Shown: positions 11,919-23,218, counted from the stretch's first letter. The stretch is DNA of 64,000 nt from Tethya wilhelma (GCA_964030475.1 CAXIPT010000001.1:9334086-9398085); one strand, 5' to 3'. The notes: generated by a model from the sequence alone, not told the origin. Translations and numbers: made by a program.

Positions 11919-12099
11919 AATTTTTTCCAACAACACAGAGACACAAACCGAGCATCAGCATATGTTCTTTGGTGCCCAAATTGATGCACGTGCTAACACG
12001 TGCTAAGTAATCAATAGGACTTTAATTAAAATTTTAAATCAGATGACGTAATTTGTTTTGCTTCTGTTGATGCTCGGTGGGCATTATAAAGAAATTAAA
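11919..12099. promoter_or_regulatory. Putative bidirectional promoter between SAM gene A and the C2H2 exon
   Basis: The 181 bp between the two divergent start codons (ATG at 11918 minus, ATG at 12100 plus) are strongly conserved in the second copy (about 43891-44080). They include the near-palindrome CACGTGCTAACACGTG, which contains a CACGTG E-box, and a CATTATAAAGAAAT stretch that could act as a TATA-like element for the plus-strand gene. This is inference from position and conservation only. Confidence 0.4.
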
Positions 12100-12322
12100 A
12101 TGCATGCCTGTAAACTATGCTCTTTTTTGTGCAGTTCTAAGTTACTCTTGCTAAAGCACAAGTTTGAATCTCATTCTACAGAAATTAATTTCAAACATAT
12201 GTGCAATGTATCAATGGCTGTCCTTTAACTTTTTCTTCATATGGATCGTTTCTATCACATGCTAATCGTAAGCATTATAATTGGAAGGATGAGTTTGAAT
12301 TGTCCTCTACGAATGTCTTTAG
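12100..12322 (+). pseudogene. First exon of the C2H2 zinc-finger gene, orphaned copy
   Basis: The start MHACKLCSFLCSSKLLLLKH and the following FESH give one C2H2-type finger. A second finger (NGCP...FSSYGSFLSHANRKH) follows after a frame change near 12212. The sequence is nearly identical to 44081-44296, where the gene continues for another 3 kb, but here similarity stops at about 12322. The gene body is therefore missing and this is a remnant. Confidence 0.6.
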
Positions 12323-12540
12323 TAGCTTACTCCTTCAGTTCCAAACCTGAATTTAATTTGTTGACTGATAACAAAATCAGATCAGACGAACGGGATGTTG
12401 TAGTTAAAGCCAGTAAAATAGTAGGTGAGTTATTTTCGTGATAACACTTTGTTGTCTCCCATCGATAAATTTCACATGATTAATAACTACCTCTACTTTT
12501 CATGTATCTTAATTGGTACTTTGGAAGTGGGGGTCTCTTG

Positions 12541-13380
12541 TTAAAGACTCCTTTCAACAATCAGCAGACTAGCTAATGGATGGCTTCCAATTTCATACCC
12601 GTGTATCTTTGGGTGAACTGATGATAATGCGGATCTGTAAACGTTTAAGGATCTGTAGCTATAACTCAACCTGAACTGTTGAGTGAAAAAAGCTAGGACA
12701 TCTCTTAGAGAAGCAGAAAGGGGAGCTGTAGAATTGTCGAGGCACCATATCTCCCACTTCTTCCATGCAGACTCATAATTCTTATGGGTGGTTTTTCTCC
12801 AGGATGCTGCGAGCAGCTCACCAACTTCCTCTGGAAACTGTCTCTCTGATAAGGATCCCCTGAAATGAGCCAAGAAACTAGTTCCAGTGAGTGCATCATT
12901 GGAGAGTAATCTCTGTATTCTGTGGGAGTCAAGAGATCCTGGATCCGAGGAAGACACCTTGGGTAGTCCGTGCACATCGTCAGCACTGTGGGAAACCACG
13001 TCTGGGTGGTCCAGAGGGGAGTTATTAGAACTCCACTCGCCCGTTGTGCCTTTAATTGTCTCAGGCATCTTGGGATCAGGCAGTATATGGGAGGTGAAGG
13101 TAGATCTTCGACCCCGACCAGTTCTGGAGAAAAGCATCTGTGGCTTCTGCCAGAGGTTCTGGTCTCCAGCTGACAAACCGTGGTACTTGTGCAGATAGCC
13201 TTGTTGCAAACAGTAGAGCATGTACCTCCCATGTGGTTGATTTAGGCCACTGCTAATTTGTTGTCTAACCACAAGAGGACTGTCATCTCGCTCTTTCCCT
13301 AGCTGAATGCTCTTGTCACATACCAAGCTCCTAGCAGCTCCAGATAGTTGATGTGTTGGGTTGATTCCTCCAGCGTCCAT
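12541..13380 (-). pseudogene. DIRS-type retrotransposon fragment (RNase H remnant and tyrosine-recombinase start)
   Basis: The frame shows LIPRCLRQL, SGVLITPLWTTQTWFP and then, in an overlapping frame, LLAASWRKTTHKNYESAWKK and LRDVLAFFTQQF. These are the C-terminal region after RNase H and the N-terminal core of a tyrosine recombinase, in DIRS/Ngaro order. Compared with the copy at 58114-58981, about 130 bp of the RNase H segment is deleted near 13210. The catalytic Arg/His/Tyr part of the recombinase is absent, so the fragment is dead. The block shared with the second copy runs from about 12478 to 13660. Confidence 0.7.
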
Positions 13381-13449
13381 GCCCCTCTAATTTTGGTACC
13401 TGCTGATTCCACTTCCCATCTTGGTCCACCATATCATCTCTCTCTGGCA

Positions 13450-14650
13450 GATCCATTGCGTATGCAAAATACCAAAAGAAGGTTAGAAAGAGTCAAAAGG
13501 TCAAGTAATAATTATTATTGTTATGCCTTATATACAAGATTCTATGTAGTTACAAGAAGAGTAGCTATGCAATAAAAACTTGGTGCTGTTGTACCAAATG
13601 ATGTTTAAACATCAAGCAAATAATCATTACATGAAGTCTTTGGGTTTACCGATCAGTTAAGCATAGCTTTTGGTCTTGCTACATTTGTGGCACTTAATAT
13701 TCCATGATGATGGAACCTCTTGAGCAAGCCCAACACATGAATAGTGATACCATGCTTTACAGTGTTCTGTACATTGTACCATCCTAACATCGTAAATTTC
13801 GGGCATTTTGCACCTACAAGATAGCTTATTAAACTTTCACTTTTCAGACTTATGTGTCAATGGGACATATAGTCTGCTCATTAATTCCAACTATACACAC
13901 CTCCATAATATTATTTATAGATATATTCTGCCTGGTATTGTATGGATAAGTATAGCTAAGTTAGATGTCATATATATGTAGCATTGAAATTAATGAACAT
14001 ATATACTGTAACTATTGTGCCTATTGTGGCATGTAATTCACATAATAATAATAATAACACTGTCATAAAGTATATTTGAAAAGTATTACTGTTAACTAAT
14101 TGATGGAAAATGATGAGAATTTCTGTTGAGATCCAAGATGAGTATTTTGGAAGCCAGAGTATTCTGAAAATTGTCGTTTCAGTAGCACTTGACAAGCATT
14201 CATTAATAATATTGGTCACTTAACTCATTTCTAGATACAAGAATTTCTCGATCATCTTGAGTTAAATCTAACGATTTAATCCAGCATTTGATGAAATATG
14301 ATAATCATCTATAAATATACACAAAAATCACAGCACTTTAAGTCCTTACTGCACATAATTGTGTGTCGGTTATATATCCCAGAACGTACAATGAAAGTTT
14401 TTACTCGTATCAAGTTCAAAGTGAGAATCAATAACTCTTGAAACCCCCTTAGAACCTGCACAAACAGTATGGTAAAGGAGCTACAAATAATCATTGTAAT
14501 CAATGGTACATGAAAGCATATGTTTCTTTAGGTTACTATAATAATCCTACAATTTTCTGTCATTCATGCATATGCATGATTTAATGTAAACTCTTCCTTC
14601 ACCACCTTTTAAATTTGTTCTATGTTCACACTGTTTGCTAAGATTCTACA
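13450..14650. other. AT-rich non-coding stretch, partly shared repeat
   Basis: 13459-13660 is repeated at about 59549-60420, where it is interrupted by later insertions. The remainder, to 14650, has no supported exon. Open frames at 13968-14219 and 14309-14503 (minus) show no recognisable motif. Confidence 0.55.
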
Positions 14651-14660
14651 ACAGGCTATT

Positions 14661-15480
14661 TCATCTAGGTGGGGTATTTTGGTGATTGGTGAAGATATAT
14701 ACTTTTAGAATACCTTTTAAACCACTCGCCCTACTGAGTGGAGCATGCCTCTCGCCTTCTTTCACACAGTATTTTTTCTCTTCTCCTGGAAGGACAATGG
14801 CATTGCGATTGATTGGATATATACCAGTTGTGCGAATTCCAGCTTGGATAGTCATTGATTCAACCCATGCACTCTTAAACAGCCTTGAGAGCATATATAT
14901 ACCGCTGGACAAGGAGTCCTGGGTTGTCACTCATGTAATGATGGCATACTTGCTCCCATGCTACTTTTAGAGAACCAAACATACCTTTGTCCAGAGGCTG
15001 ACTAAAGTGCATAGTGTTCGGGGGAAGGACAAATAGAATAATTTGCTCTTCTGCTGGAGAAAAAGCCATTTAAACTAATGTTTGGATAGAAATTAGTCCA
15101 TCTATCCCTTTTGCTGACAGGCCATAAATTGTGCCTGACACCTCTCCAACAGTCAGTTCTGACCTCAGTTGCTTTCTATCCCAAAAAACTATGGGAGGGA
15201 TGTTTGTCCAGCTGCATTAACACAGCCAACTACTGTTATCCATGTTTTAGTTGGTGCACAAAGAGAAATAGCATTTTTATGCCCTTTATGTGTACTGTCT
15301 TTAGTATTTTTAACAGATTGATATCCCATTCTCGTTGATGTTGAATATCTGGCCATGGCAGCTTAATAAAGAATTCTTTTGAAGGAGTTTCTTCAAGTAC
15401 ATCAAAGTAGTGATCAAGTGCTGCCCTGTTTGTTGCAAGGGCTCTTGGTCGTGACAATAAGAAGGATGATCGTAAAGAAA
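14661..15480 (-). pseudogene. Pogo-type DDE_1 transposase, decayed copy 1
   Basis: In minus order the frame fragments read RPRALATNRAALDHYFDVLE (about 15440), VVGCVNAAGQT and EVSGTIYGLSAKGIDG (about 15100-15240), LPPNTMHFSQPLDKGMFGSLK (about 15000) and GIRTTGIYPINRNAIV (about 14830). The pattern LPPNT-H-QPLD-G followed by an RTTG-YP motif is characteristic of pogo-like DDE_1 transposases. There are several frame changes. The upstream half is duplicated at 63119-63571. Confidence 0.7.
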
Positions 15481-15539
15481 TATTGGATCCTTGCGATTAG
15501 ATGCAAAATTGTTATAAATAAAAAAAATTTTAAAAATTT

Positions 15540-15965
15540 AAAAAAATAAGGAGGATGATCATATGTCAATCATCCTCGATTGTATGTTGTCCTTGATCGT
15601 AGGTCGATCGTCAACGGAATACATGGATACATACAGTGCTCCTAACTGATATATAGAAAAGAAAAAAGGTGGATCTATTATAATACATCTGAGAAACATG
15701 CTATTGGACTTTGGTACATGGCCTGTACTAGGTAGAAAATAGCAAGCATGGTGAAAGCTGTCTTCGTCGACCAATGCCTCTCTATAGCCTTGTGACCCTC
15801 ACATGAAAAATCTGTTGCTTGTAGGTACACAAACAATGTCATTGTGAAACTAATGACATGCAAGCAAACTTAAAGGAAGAGGCCAAAGACAGTATAATGT
15901 ACCGCTTGTTGAACTGAAATCAACTTTAGGAATCAAGTGACAATAAATGAAACTGCAGTAACAGC
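15540..15965 (-). repeat. Upstream part of the pogo block, duplicated at 63580-64000
   Basis: This segment and the last 400 bp of the window share long near-identical runs, including a frame with YLQATDFSCEGHKAIERHW and TKTAFTMLAIF. It may be the 5' exon of the pogo gene or host sequence co-duplicated with it; the peptide is not diagnostic to me. A short AT-rich run (15518-15550) is specific to this copy. Confidence 0.5.
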
Positions 15966-16080
15966 ATTGCATGATTAGTAGGTTAATTGTAGCAAACAAA
16001 ATCAAATGAATAAATGAGTTGATGATAGACACAAAGTCAAGGTTAATCCCCATAGTATTGCTGTCATGGACATGATAAAG

Positions 16081-16620
16081 TTAATTACTGATCAGCATCA
16101 CCACAAGTCTCATTGTAAGAGACTTGATTGCACCCAAGCAATCCTCAAAGCCCCTGAGGACACATGCTTGGTCAACAACTCTTACTGCAGCTTGACATTT
16201 CTGACAGCTTCGGGAATCCACATTAGGGAGATACCACTGGTCCAGACAGGGCTTAAAGCCAATGATATGATTGCAACATTTTGCAAACATTATTGGTGGT
16301 GTAATAATCTCCTGACATATTGTGCAACTGAAAGTGGAAGTGAATAAAGTTTGTAAGGCAACAGGGATCCTGCAGGGGCTCTTCAATCAGAGCTTGACAA
16401 ATTTCCATGTGTACTTTTATATCATCTCTAACAGCTTTAATCTCGGTCAACAATGCAGAGATTTTTTTTCCCTTTTGAACGATGTTTTGTCATCACTGTT
16501 GTCTGTAGAATAAAAGTTTGGTTGGGCCTTAGCTTTACGCTTCCGATTCTTTCAAAGTTTTGCTTCCTTAATTGCAAATAGTTTACGAGAGCTAACTTTC
16601 CAAAACTTTAATCCTGTAAT
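16081..16620 (-). CDS. RING-like zinc-finger gene fragment with upstream coiled coil
   Basis: The exon encodes FSCTICQEIITPP, then CCNHIIG, CLDQWYLP and SCQKCQA, then LRGFEDCLGAI. This C-x2-C ... CC-x-H-x3-C ... C-x2-C spacing fits the RING-like domain of a large family of animal uncharacterised proteins, in which a helical segment precedes the finger. The helical segment is visible upstream in a shifted frame (KAVRDDIKVHMEICQALIEE, about 16400-16440). The frame shift between the two indicates either a missed intron or decay. A ubiquitin-ligase role is possible but unproved. Confidence 0.45.
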
Positions 16621-16720
16621 TATATAAAAACAGCTACAAAATCAATATCAGATCGATCTAACATCATGTATAATAAGAAAAATTAAGGTCAGAGTACACT
16701 ACCCGCACATACAAGAACCA

Positions 16721-16867
16721 GAGGAGGTACAACACAGGGCACATTTGCTGAGCTGGCAATTGGGTGCATGTGATCAACTCTCATTATGAAGTATTGTGGT
16801 TACATGATTGGAATGTAATTAACAGACTTGCCAGCTCAGCGAAGGTGCACTCGTGTCACACCTCCTC
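16721..16867. repeat. Short MITE with TGCTGAGCTGGCAA inverted ends
   Basis: About 38-bp imperfect inverted ends (GAGGAGGTAC ... TTTGCTGAGCTGGCAA and its reverse complement) enclose about 70 bp. Two further copies lie back to back at about 34490-34710, with the same internal text (GAAGTATTGTGGTCACATGA). Non-coding. Confidence 0.7.
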
Positions 16868-16880
16868 TGTACAACAACTA

Positions 16881-18016
16881 GAGTAAGTAATCTATTGTCG
16901 GACACAACCTATATTCGGACGCCATTTTTAGCCTATACAGTAAGCATGACGATTTGTATTCCTATCATATAATAGTACTACTCTTCCTTAACAACATACC
17001 TGGAATTGAATCAGTGAAGACGATGTCCTTTGTAGTTATGGCCCAAAATACAGAGGTGTCCAAAACCTCTCCATTCGGACATTTACCTCCGTTTTCGGAC
17101 AGTGGCTTTCATTTCACTTAGAAAAGGCTTGTTGACACAAAGAGTGTATTTTCACATAGCAGTACTCTTCTACTTTCTACAATATAAAACTTAACTTTTG
17201 CAAGTGAACTATCACGAAGTAAGAATCATTTACATCACCATAGGTCATGACCTCCATTATCGGACGCATTCTCCAATAAGTACACATGCTTTTTTAGCTG
17301 TTTAGTGAATAGGGAAGAAACTGCTGGTCTTAAACTGCAGGAAACCAAGTAGAATTATGATCTTATTCATTTCCTTTCATCACATCGATGGTAGGATGCA
17401 GATTGTTTTACCATGTAAATTTAAATCTATGTACACATGTACAGTTAATATACTATTGCTGTATTCTATAGACTATTATCTAAAGACATACATTCTTAGG
17501 TTTAATATTTTATTTACCCCCATGAGATGAAACAAAATGAATAAAAACTGGGTACTTTTACATTTAGGACCAACGATACCTTTCCTTCTTCACTAAATAG
17601 CTAAAGGGCATACTTTGTTATTGGAGAATGTGTCCGATAATGGAGGTCATGACCTATGGTGATGTAAACGATTCTTACTTCATGATAGTTCACTTGCAAA
17701 AGTTATGTTTTATAGTGTAGAAAGTAGAAGAGTACTGCTATGTGATAATACACACTTTGTGTCAACAAGCCTTTTCTAAGTTAAATAAAAGCCACTGTCC
17801 GAAAATGGAGGTAAATGTCCGAATAGAGAGGTTTTGGACACCACTGTATTTTGAGCCATAGCTACGAAGGACATCGTCTGCACTGATTCAATTCCAGGTA
17901 TGTTGTTAAGGAAGAGTAGTACTATTATATGATAGGAATGCAAATGGTCATGCTTACTGTATAGGCTAAAAATGGTGTCCGAATATAGGTTGTGTCCGAC
18001 AATAGATTACTTACTC
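16881..18016. mobile_element. 1.1-kb foldback element with about 430-bp arms
   Basis: The left arm (16881-17315) and right arm (about 17585-18016) are near-perfect reverse complements. Outer tips are GAGTAAGTAATCTATTGTCG and its complement, and both ends are flanked by TA. Internal copies of GTCCGA/TCGGAC recur within each arm. The centre (about 270 bp) has no coding potential. The structure fits a Tc1/mariner-related foldback MITE. Confidence 0.8.
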
Positions 18017-19483
18017 TATATAGACTACTAACTACAGAATATTTTATTATGTAGAAAGTTCACCTTGAGTTGCATAAGGAGAGATTCATAGCTCGTGTTC
18101 CACCTTGTTAGGCAAACTCGTACAGTAAACTTCTGAACAGCTTCAAGTACCACAATGTCCTTAACTTGATAAGGATTCCAAACCATGGGTGTCCAGTTCA
18201 ATAGTCTGTATATACTGCGGTAAGTACTAACCATGCAACTTCACAACTAAGACCGAGGCTACCTTCTGGTCTTGCCTTTGTGGAATAAATGTGTTTAACC
18301 AAATATGTTGTACAAACTTGGCTTACTTCTGAGTTAGATAGTACTGATTGGAGGTTGCAATTGCACTCGCTGCGGCGGGTCCAGAAAGCCTCTTACTCGG
18401 ACTGACAGTGTTCACTCAGCACTGCTGCGGCGGACTGTGAAGGCGTGTTCTCTACTGACAGCTCAGTGTAAGCGTGACTGCTTCTTCACATACACCTACT
18501 CAACTCAGCTGATCACTTAGGTGCTAAATAATATATAATTAAAATGGTAGCCGTACTTTGGACAAACTAATAATGTATATTTGGGTAATTCCATGCCAAA
18601 TCAACACAAAAAAATGATGCTATCTTTCAATTTCCACCAAACTCCAGATATTTGTTCACTATCCTGAAGTATCTTATCTGACACAATTTGGCACTTGGAA
18701 GAGTAGTACTATTATATGATAGGAATGCAAATGGTCATGCTTACTGTATAGGCTAAAAATGGTGTCCGAATATAGGTTGTGTCCGACAATAGATTACTTA
18801 CTCTATATAGACTACTAACTACAGAATATTTTATTATGTAGAAAGTTCACCTTGAGTTGCATAAGGAGAGATTCATAGCTCGTGTTCCACCTTGTTAGGC
18901 AAACTCGTACAGTAAACTTCTGAACAGCTTCAAGTACCACAATGTCCTTAACTTGATAAGGATTCCAAACCATGGGTGTCCAGTTCAATAGTCTGTATAT
19001 ACTGCGGTAAGTACTAACCATGCAACTTCACAACTAAGACCGAGGCTACCTTCTGGTCTTGCCTTTGTGGAATAAATGTGTTTAACCAAATATGTTGTAC
19101 AAACTTGGCTTACTTCTGAGTTAGATAGTACTGATTGGAGGTTGCAATTGCACTCGCTGCGGCGGGTCCAGAAAGCCTCTTACTCGGACTGACAGTGTTC
19201 ACTCAGCACTGCTGCGGCGGACTGTGAAGGCGTGTTCTCTACTGACAGCTCAGTGTAAGCGTGACTGCTTCTTCACATACACCTACTCAACTCAGCTGAT
19301 CACTTAGGTGCTAAATAATATATAATTAAAATGGTAGCCGTACTTTGGACAAACTAATAATGTATATTTGGGTAATTCCATGCCAAATCAACACAAAAAA
19401 ATGATGCTATCTTTCAATTTCCACCAAACTCCAGATATTTGTTCACTATCCTGAAGTATCTTATCTGACACAATTTGGCACTC
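17910..19483. repeat. 787-bp tandem duplication covering a foldback arm and a TIR tip
   Basis: 17910-18696 is repeated as 18697-19483 with essentially no differences. Each unit contains the outer 107 bp of the foldback element's right arm, about 560 bp of flanking sequence, and the outer 113 bp of the Sola-like left TIR (18583-18695, with the true element end at 19370). The junction is at GGCACT / TGGAAGAG. The reading frame in each unit (18028-18234 and 18815-19021, minus; motif RVCLTRWNTSYESLLMQL) looks like a small hAT-dimerisation-type remnant. Confidence 0.9.
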
Positions 19484-19995
19484 TTTTATTGTATGGCTTC
19501 TGTCCTACACATATCCGAAAATTAGGAATTTTTAGTTACTTAGTACAACATTTAAGGCCATATCATAATTACTGTACAATATATGAGTATGGGACCTATA
19601 CCAAGTTATACCTAGAGAGTGTCTCTAATTACAAAATATTTTAGTGGGCGTGGTCACTAATTAAGTGGTCAATGGTCGTTGAATCAAAACTTAATTGAAG
19701 TAATATTCAAAAACGGCCACTTTAATTTTGTCAAGATTTTTTTTAATTGATATACTGGGTGTACTCTATCTACTGTATTAATTTAGTTGTGGGACCTTAA
19801 TGGGATTTAAAGATATGGCTTCATTTAAAAGTTGGTAGAACCATACTTTGACATCAATAATTATCCTTAGAATGCATTACAACTCTAGCAAAGTGCAAAT
19901 TGAGTCATAATGATTATGGTGTTTATATGCCTTCTGAGACTAGACCTTTAGGCTCATAATTGTTATTATAGCATCAGTTACATGTATGGTGCAAA

Positions 19996-22386
19996 ATGGC
20001 TGAATGGAAAAACACTTGTTGCAATCCTTTTAACAAAGTTAACCACAGAGTTAGAGATAAAAGAAGGTTAAGAAAAGTTACTAAGAGTATTTGTGAGAAG
20101 TTTTCATCATCCATTTTACCAGGAGATAAGGTATGTGATGCATGTAGAAAGAAGTTGAGTGAGATGCCACAAGAAAGAGTGGACTTGATAAACCAATCAA
20201 GTACCTCCCAAGAATATCAGTTCCCTGAGTCCGAAATATCTTCACCAGAAGATTTGCCTGACCAGTTAAGTACTTCTCGTGAATATCACTTTCCAGAATA
20301 CAGATTATCTTCACCAGTAAAAGAATCGGTAATTGCTGAGCAATCAAGGGAAAGTGTGAACAAGTACCTTAGTGATGTAGGTATGAGTCCTATCACTAAG
20401 AGAAAGCTACAGAGTAAAAAATACCAGAAAAAGAAAGTAGAAGCAATAACTAGAATGCTAGAGATGGCAGGAATCGAAGACAAATCACCTGCTGGTGATA
20501 ATGAAATTGTTGCACAACTTAAAGAAAAGTACCATAGTGATACGGTGAACAGAAGTGAAAAGGTGCAAATTTTAACTGTCCTTCCACAAAGCTGGTCTAT
20601 TCGTAAAATCCAAACTGAATTTGGTGCATCAAACTATGCAGTGAGAAAAGCTAAAGCACTTGTTGCAGCAAATGGGGTTTTGACCACTCCAAACCCGAAG
20701 CCTGGTCGATCACTTATGCAAGCAACTCAAACTCTTGTAGTAAACTTCTATGAAAGTGACGAAAACAGCAGGTTGATGCCTGGGAAGAAGGACTGTGTAT
20801 CTGTACGAAAATCTGAAGGTCGAGTAATGATACAAAAGAGGCTCGTTTTAACAAATTTGCGTGAACTTTATCGCTTGTTTAAGGACAGGCATCCAGAAGT
20901 GAGGGTGGGATTTTCAAAATTTGCTGAGTTGAGGCCACCACATTGTGTCCTTGCAGGTGCTAGTGGCACCCATTGTGTCTGTGTGTGTACCATACATCAG
21001 AACGTTAAATTGCTCTTTGAGAGCATTAAGATTTGTGACTTGGAAACTTCTGATGGTTCAAGTGTACAGTCATACCAACATTGTCTAGCTCAAGCTCTCT
21101 GCAATCCACCGACACCATCTTGCTACTTTGGGGATTGCAAACAATGTCCAGGTCTTTCTTCTGTGCAGGTATTGGTACAAACGTTATTGGATGACAACAT
21201 GATAGACACCATAACGTTTAAACAGTGGGTTTCTGTAGACAGGTCTACATTGGAAACCTTCACTAAGACTGCTGATGATTTTGTGGAGTATTTTTGTGAT
21301 AAATTATTGGCTCTAATTCCACATTCGTTTGTTGCTGTACAACAGTCTTCATACTTCAATGAATGCAAGTTAGATCTAAAACCTGGTGAAGTTGTTGTAC
21401 AGGCTGATTTCTCAGAAAACTATGCCTTCATTCTTCAGGACTCATCTCAAGGTTTCCACTGGAATAATTCCCAGGCTACAATACATCCATTTGTTGTGTA
21501 TTACAAGCATTCGCAACAAGAGAGCCACATTAGCTTTGTTATAATATCTGACTGTCTTCAGCACGATACAATAGCCGTTTATTTATTCCAAACAAAACTA
21601 ATATCTTTCCTGAAAACAAATCTACCATTTCCACTAGAAAAAATAATATATTTCTCTGACGGAGCAGCTTCACAATACAAAAATAGAAAAAATTTTAGTA
21701 ACTTATGTCATCATGAATTGGATTTCGGTGTGAAAGCGGAGTGGCATTTCAGTGCCACTTCTCATGGCAAAGGAGCGTGTGACGGGTTAGGGGGTACTAT
21801 AAAACGCCTTGCAGCCCGAGCTAGCCTTCAGAGACCCTACCAGGAGCAAATTATGACTCCTCTACAGCTGTACGACTGGGCTCACACTTCCTTAGCAGCA
21901 ATCCAATTCAGCTACTGTGATTGTTCAGAGTACTCGAAAGTGAAAGACCAGCTTGAGGCCAGGTTTGCAAAATCAAGAACAATTCCAGGAACACGTCAAT
22001 ATCATTCATACAGCCCGGTATCTTTGGAGAAGGTTGAAGTGCGTAATTTTTCAGCATCGACAACTTTTAAAATAGAAAGAGTCAGCAAACAAGACAGTGA
22101 ACTAGAATTGAAGAGTATCTCAGGCTATGTTACCTGTTTGTATGAGAGCAACTGGTGGCTGGCATTTGTTCTAGACGTAGATGTAGAGAATTCTGACGTT
22201 AGGGTAACATTCTTGCACCCTCAAGGCCCAGCTCGTTCCTACAAGTACCCAGCAATACCGGATGTTCTCACAGTTCCTTCAAGCCAGATTTTAACTAAAG
22301 TTAATCCTAAGACAGCTACAGGACGTACTTTTACACTAACAAAAAAAGAAAATCAACAGGCCACTCAAAAACTAGTTCAATTGTAG
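19996..22386 (+). CDS. Sola-like transposase, 796 aa, intact
   Basis: A single exon between the TIRs. The N-terminal Cys module has TCCNPFNK (residues 7-14) and CDACRKKL (about 46-53). An HTH-like segment (SIRKIQTEFGASNYAVRKAK) lies near residue 205. A Cys/His-rich block (CVCVCTIHQNV about 326; SCYFGDCKQCPG about 375) may bind zinc. The candidate catalytic Asp residues are in DFSENYAF (about 471), FSDGAASQYKNRKNF (about 555) and HGKGACDGLGG (about 596). The C-terminus has a short WWLAFVLDV / TFLHPQGP module. It cuts and pastes its own DNA by inference from context. The start is chosen because the upstream sequence is TIR and the CCNPF module follows at once, as in copy 1. Confidence 0.88.
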   Translation: MAEWKNTCCNPFNKVNHRVRDKRRLRKVTKSICEKFSSSILPGDKVCDACRKKLSEMPQERVDLINQSSTSQEYQFPESEISSPEDLPDQLSTSREYHFPEYRLSSPVKESVIAEQSRESVNKYLSDVGMSPITKRKLQSKKYQKKKVEAITRMLEMAGIEDKSPAGDNEIVAQLKEKYHSDTVNRSEKVQILTVLPQSWSIRKIQTEFGASNYAVRKAKALVAANGVLTTPNPKPGRSLMQATQTLVVNFYESDENSRLMPGKKDCVSVRKSEGRVMIQKRLVLTNLRELYRLFKDRHPEVRVGFSKFAELRPPHCVLAGASGTHCVCVCTIHQNVKLLFESIKICDLETSDGSSVQSYQHCLAQALCNPPTPSCYFGDCKQCPGLSSVQVLVQTLLDDNMIDTITFKQWVSVDRSTLETFTKTADDFVEYFCDKLLALIPHSFVAVQQSSYFNECKLDLKPGEVVVQADFSENYAFILQDSSQGFHWNNSQATIHPFVVYYKHSQQESHISFVIISDCLQHDTIAVYLFQTKLISFLKTNLPFPLEKIIYFSDGAASQYKNRKNFSNLCHHELDFGVKAEWHFSATSHGKGACDGLGGTIKRLAARASLQRPYQEQIMTPLQLYDWAHTSLAAIQFSYCDCSEYSKVKDQLEARFAKSRTIPGTRQYHSYSPVSLEKVEVRNFSASTTFKIERVSKQDSELELKSISGYVTCLYESNWWLAFVLDVDVENSDVRVTFLHPQGPARSYKYPAIPDVLTVPSSQILTKVNPKTATGRTFTLTKKENQQATQKLVQL

Positions 22387-22442
22387 ACACAGTATGTGTA
22401 TTTGTGTAAAATATTAATTTTTCTTATAAACTTGTCTATATT

Positions 22443-22898
22443 AATGAAGCCATATCTTTAAATCCAATTAAAGTCCCACAACTAAATTAATACAGTAGAT
22501 AGAGCACACCCAGTATATCAATTAAAAAAAATCTTGACAAAATTAAAGTGGCCGTTTTTGAATATTACTTCAATTAAGTTTTGATTCAACGACCATTGAC
22601 CACTTAATTAGTGACCACGCCCACTAAAATATTTTGTAATTAGAGACACTCTCTAGGTATAACTTGGTATAGGTCCCATACTCATATATTGTACAGTAAT
22701 TATGATATGGTCTTAAATGTTGTACTAAGTAACTAAAAATTCCTAATTTTCGGATATGTGTAGGACAGAAGCCATACAATAAAAGAGTGCCAAATTGTGT
22801 CAGATAAGATACTTCAGGATAGTGAACAAATATCTGGAGTTTGGTGGAAATTGAAAGATAGCATCATTTTTTTGTGTTGATTTGGCATGGAATTACCC
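22443..22898. repeat. Right terminal inverted repeat of Sola-like copy 2
   Basis: It is the reverse complement of 19370-19825 with only scattered mismatches (for example GGTCTTAAATG against the complement of CATTTAAGGCC). The transposase stop codon lies only about 60 bp upstream of its inner edge. Confidence 0.9.
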
Positions 22899-22967
22899 AT
22901 TTACAATCAATTGTTTTGCATATAAGCAGTATTTTTGTAATTTTTCAAACTACACATTAACAATGAA

Positions 22968-23000
22968 GGCACCAAGGTGCATAACCCTTGGTGCATGATA
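22968..23000. repeat. Hairpin repeat GCACCAAGG-CCTTGGTGC, copy 1
   Basis: A 9-bp perfect stem with a short loop, preceded by AATGAAG. The same 29 bases recur at about 56841-56869. The function is unknown; a terminal hairpin of a rolling-circle element or a MITE tip are both possible. Confidence 0.6.
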
Positions 23001-23218
23001 TGCATGTAAAATTCTGAGTACTTGGTATGATTGTATGTGCTGTAAGAATTATACGTAATTAGTGGTATGATGCCAATGTTATTGGTTGCTGTGTTTATGT
23101 ATTTGTACATTTATCATTCATGAAATAATGCAATGAAAGTTAACAATATATTGAATTAATTCAAGTTGTTCCTTGATGTTGGCAATGTTCACAGCACTAT
23201 TGTAGTTATTGCCACAAC

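Larger units (their letters stand above)
19370..22898 (+). mobile_element. Complete Sola-like DNA transposon, copy 2 (3529 bp)
   Basis: Both ends are visible. The tips GGGTAATTCCATGCCAAATC and its complement close 456-bp near-perfect TIRs (19370-19825 and 22443-22898). The element is flanked by ATTT at 19366-19369 and ATTT at 22899-22902, a 4-bp target duplication as reported for the Sola superfamily. It carries one intact transposase frame. High TIR identity and the intact frame indicate recent insertion. Confidence 0.9.

Noticed and set aside
17910..19483. Possible CRISPR-like or satellite array
   Set aside because: There are only two long tandem units without spacers, and the sequence is eukaryotic.
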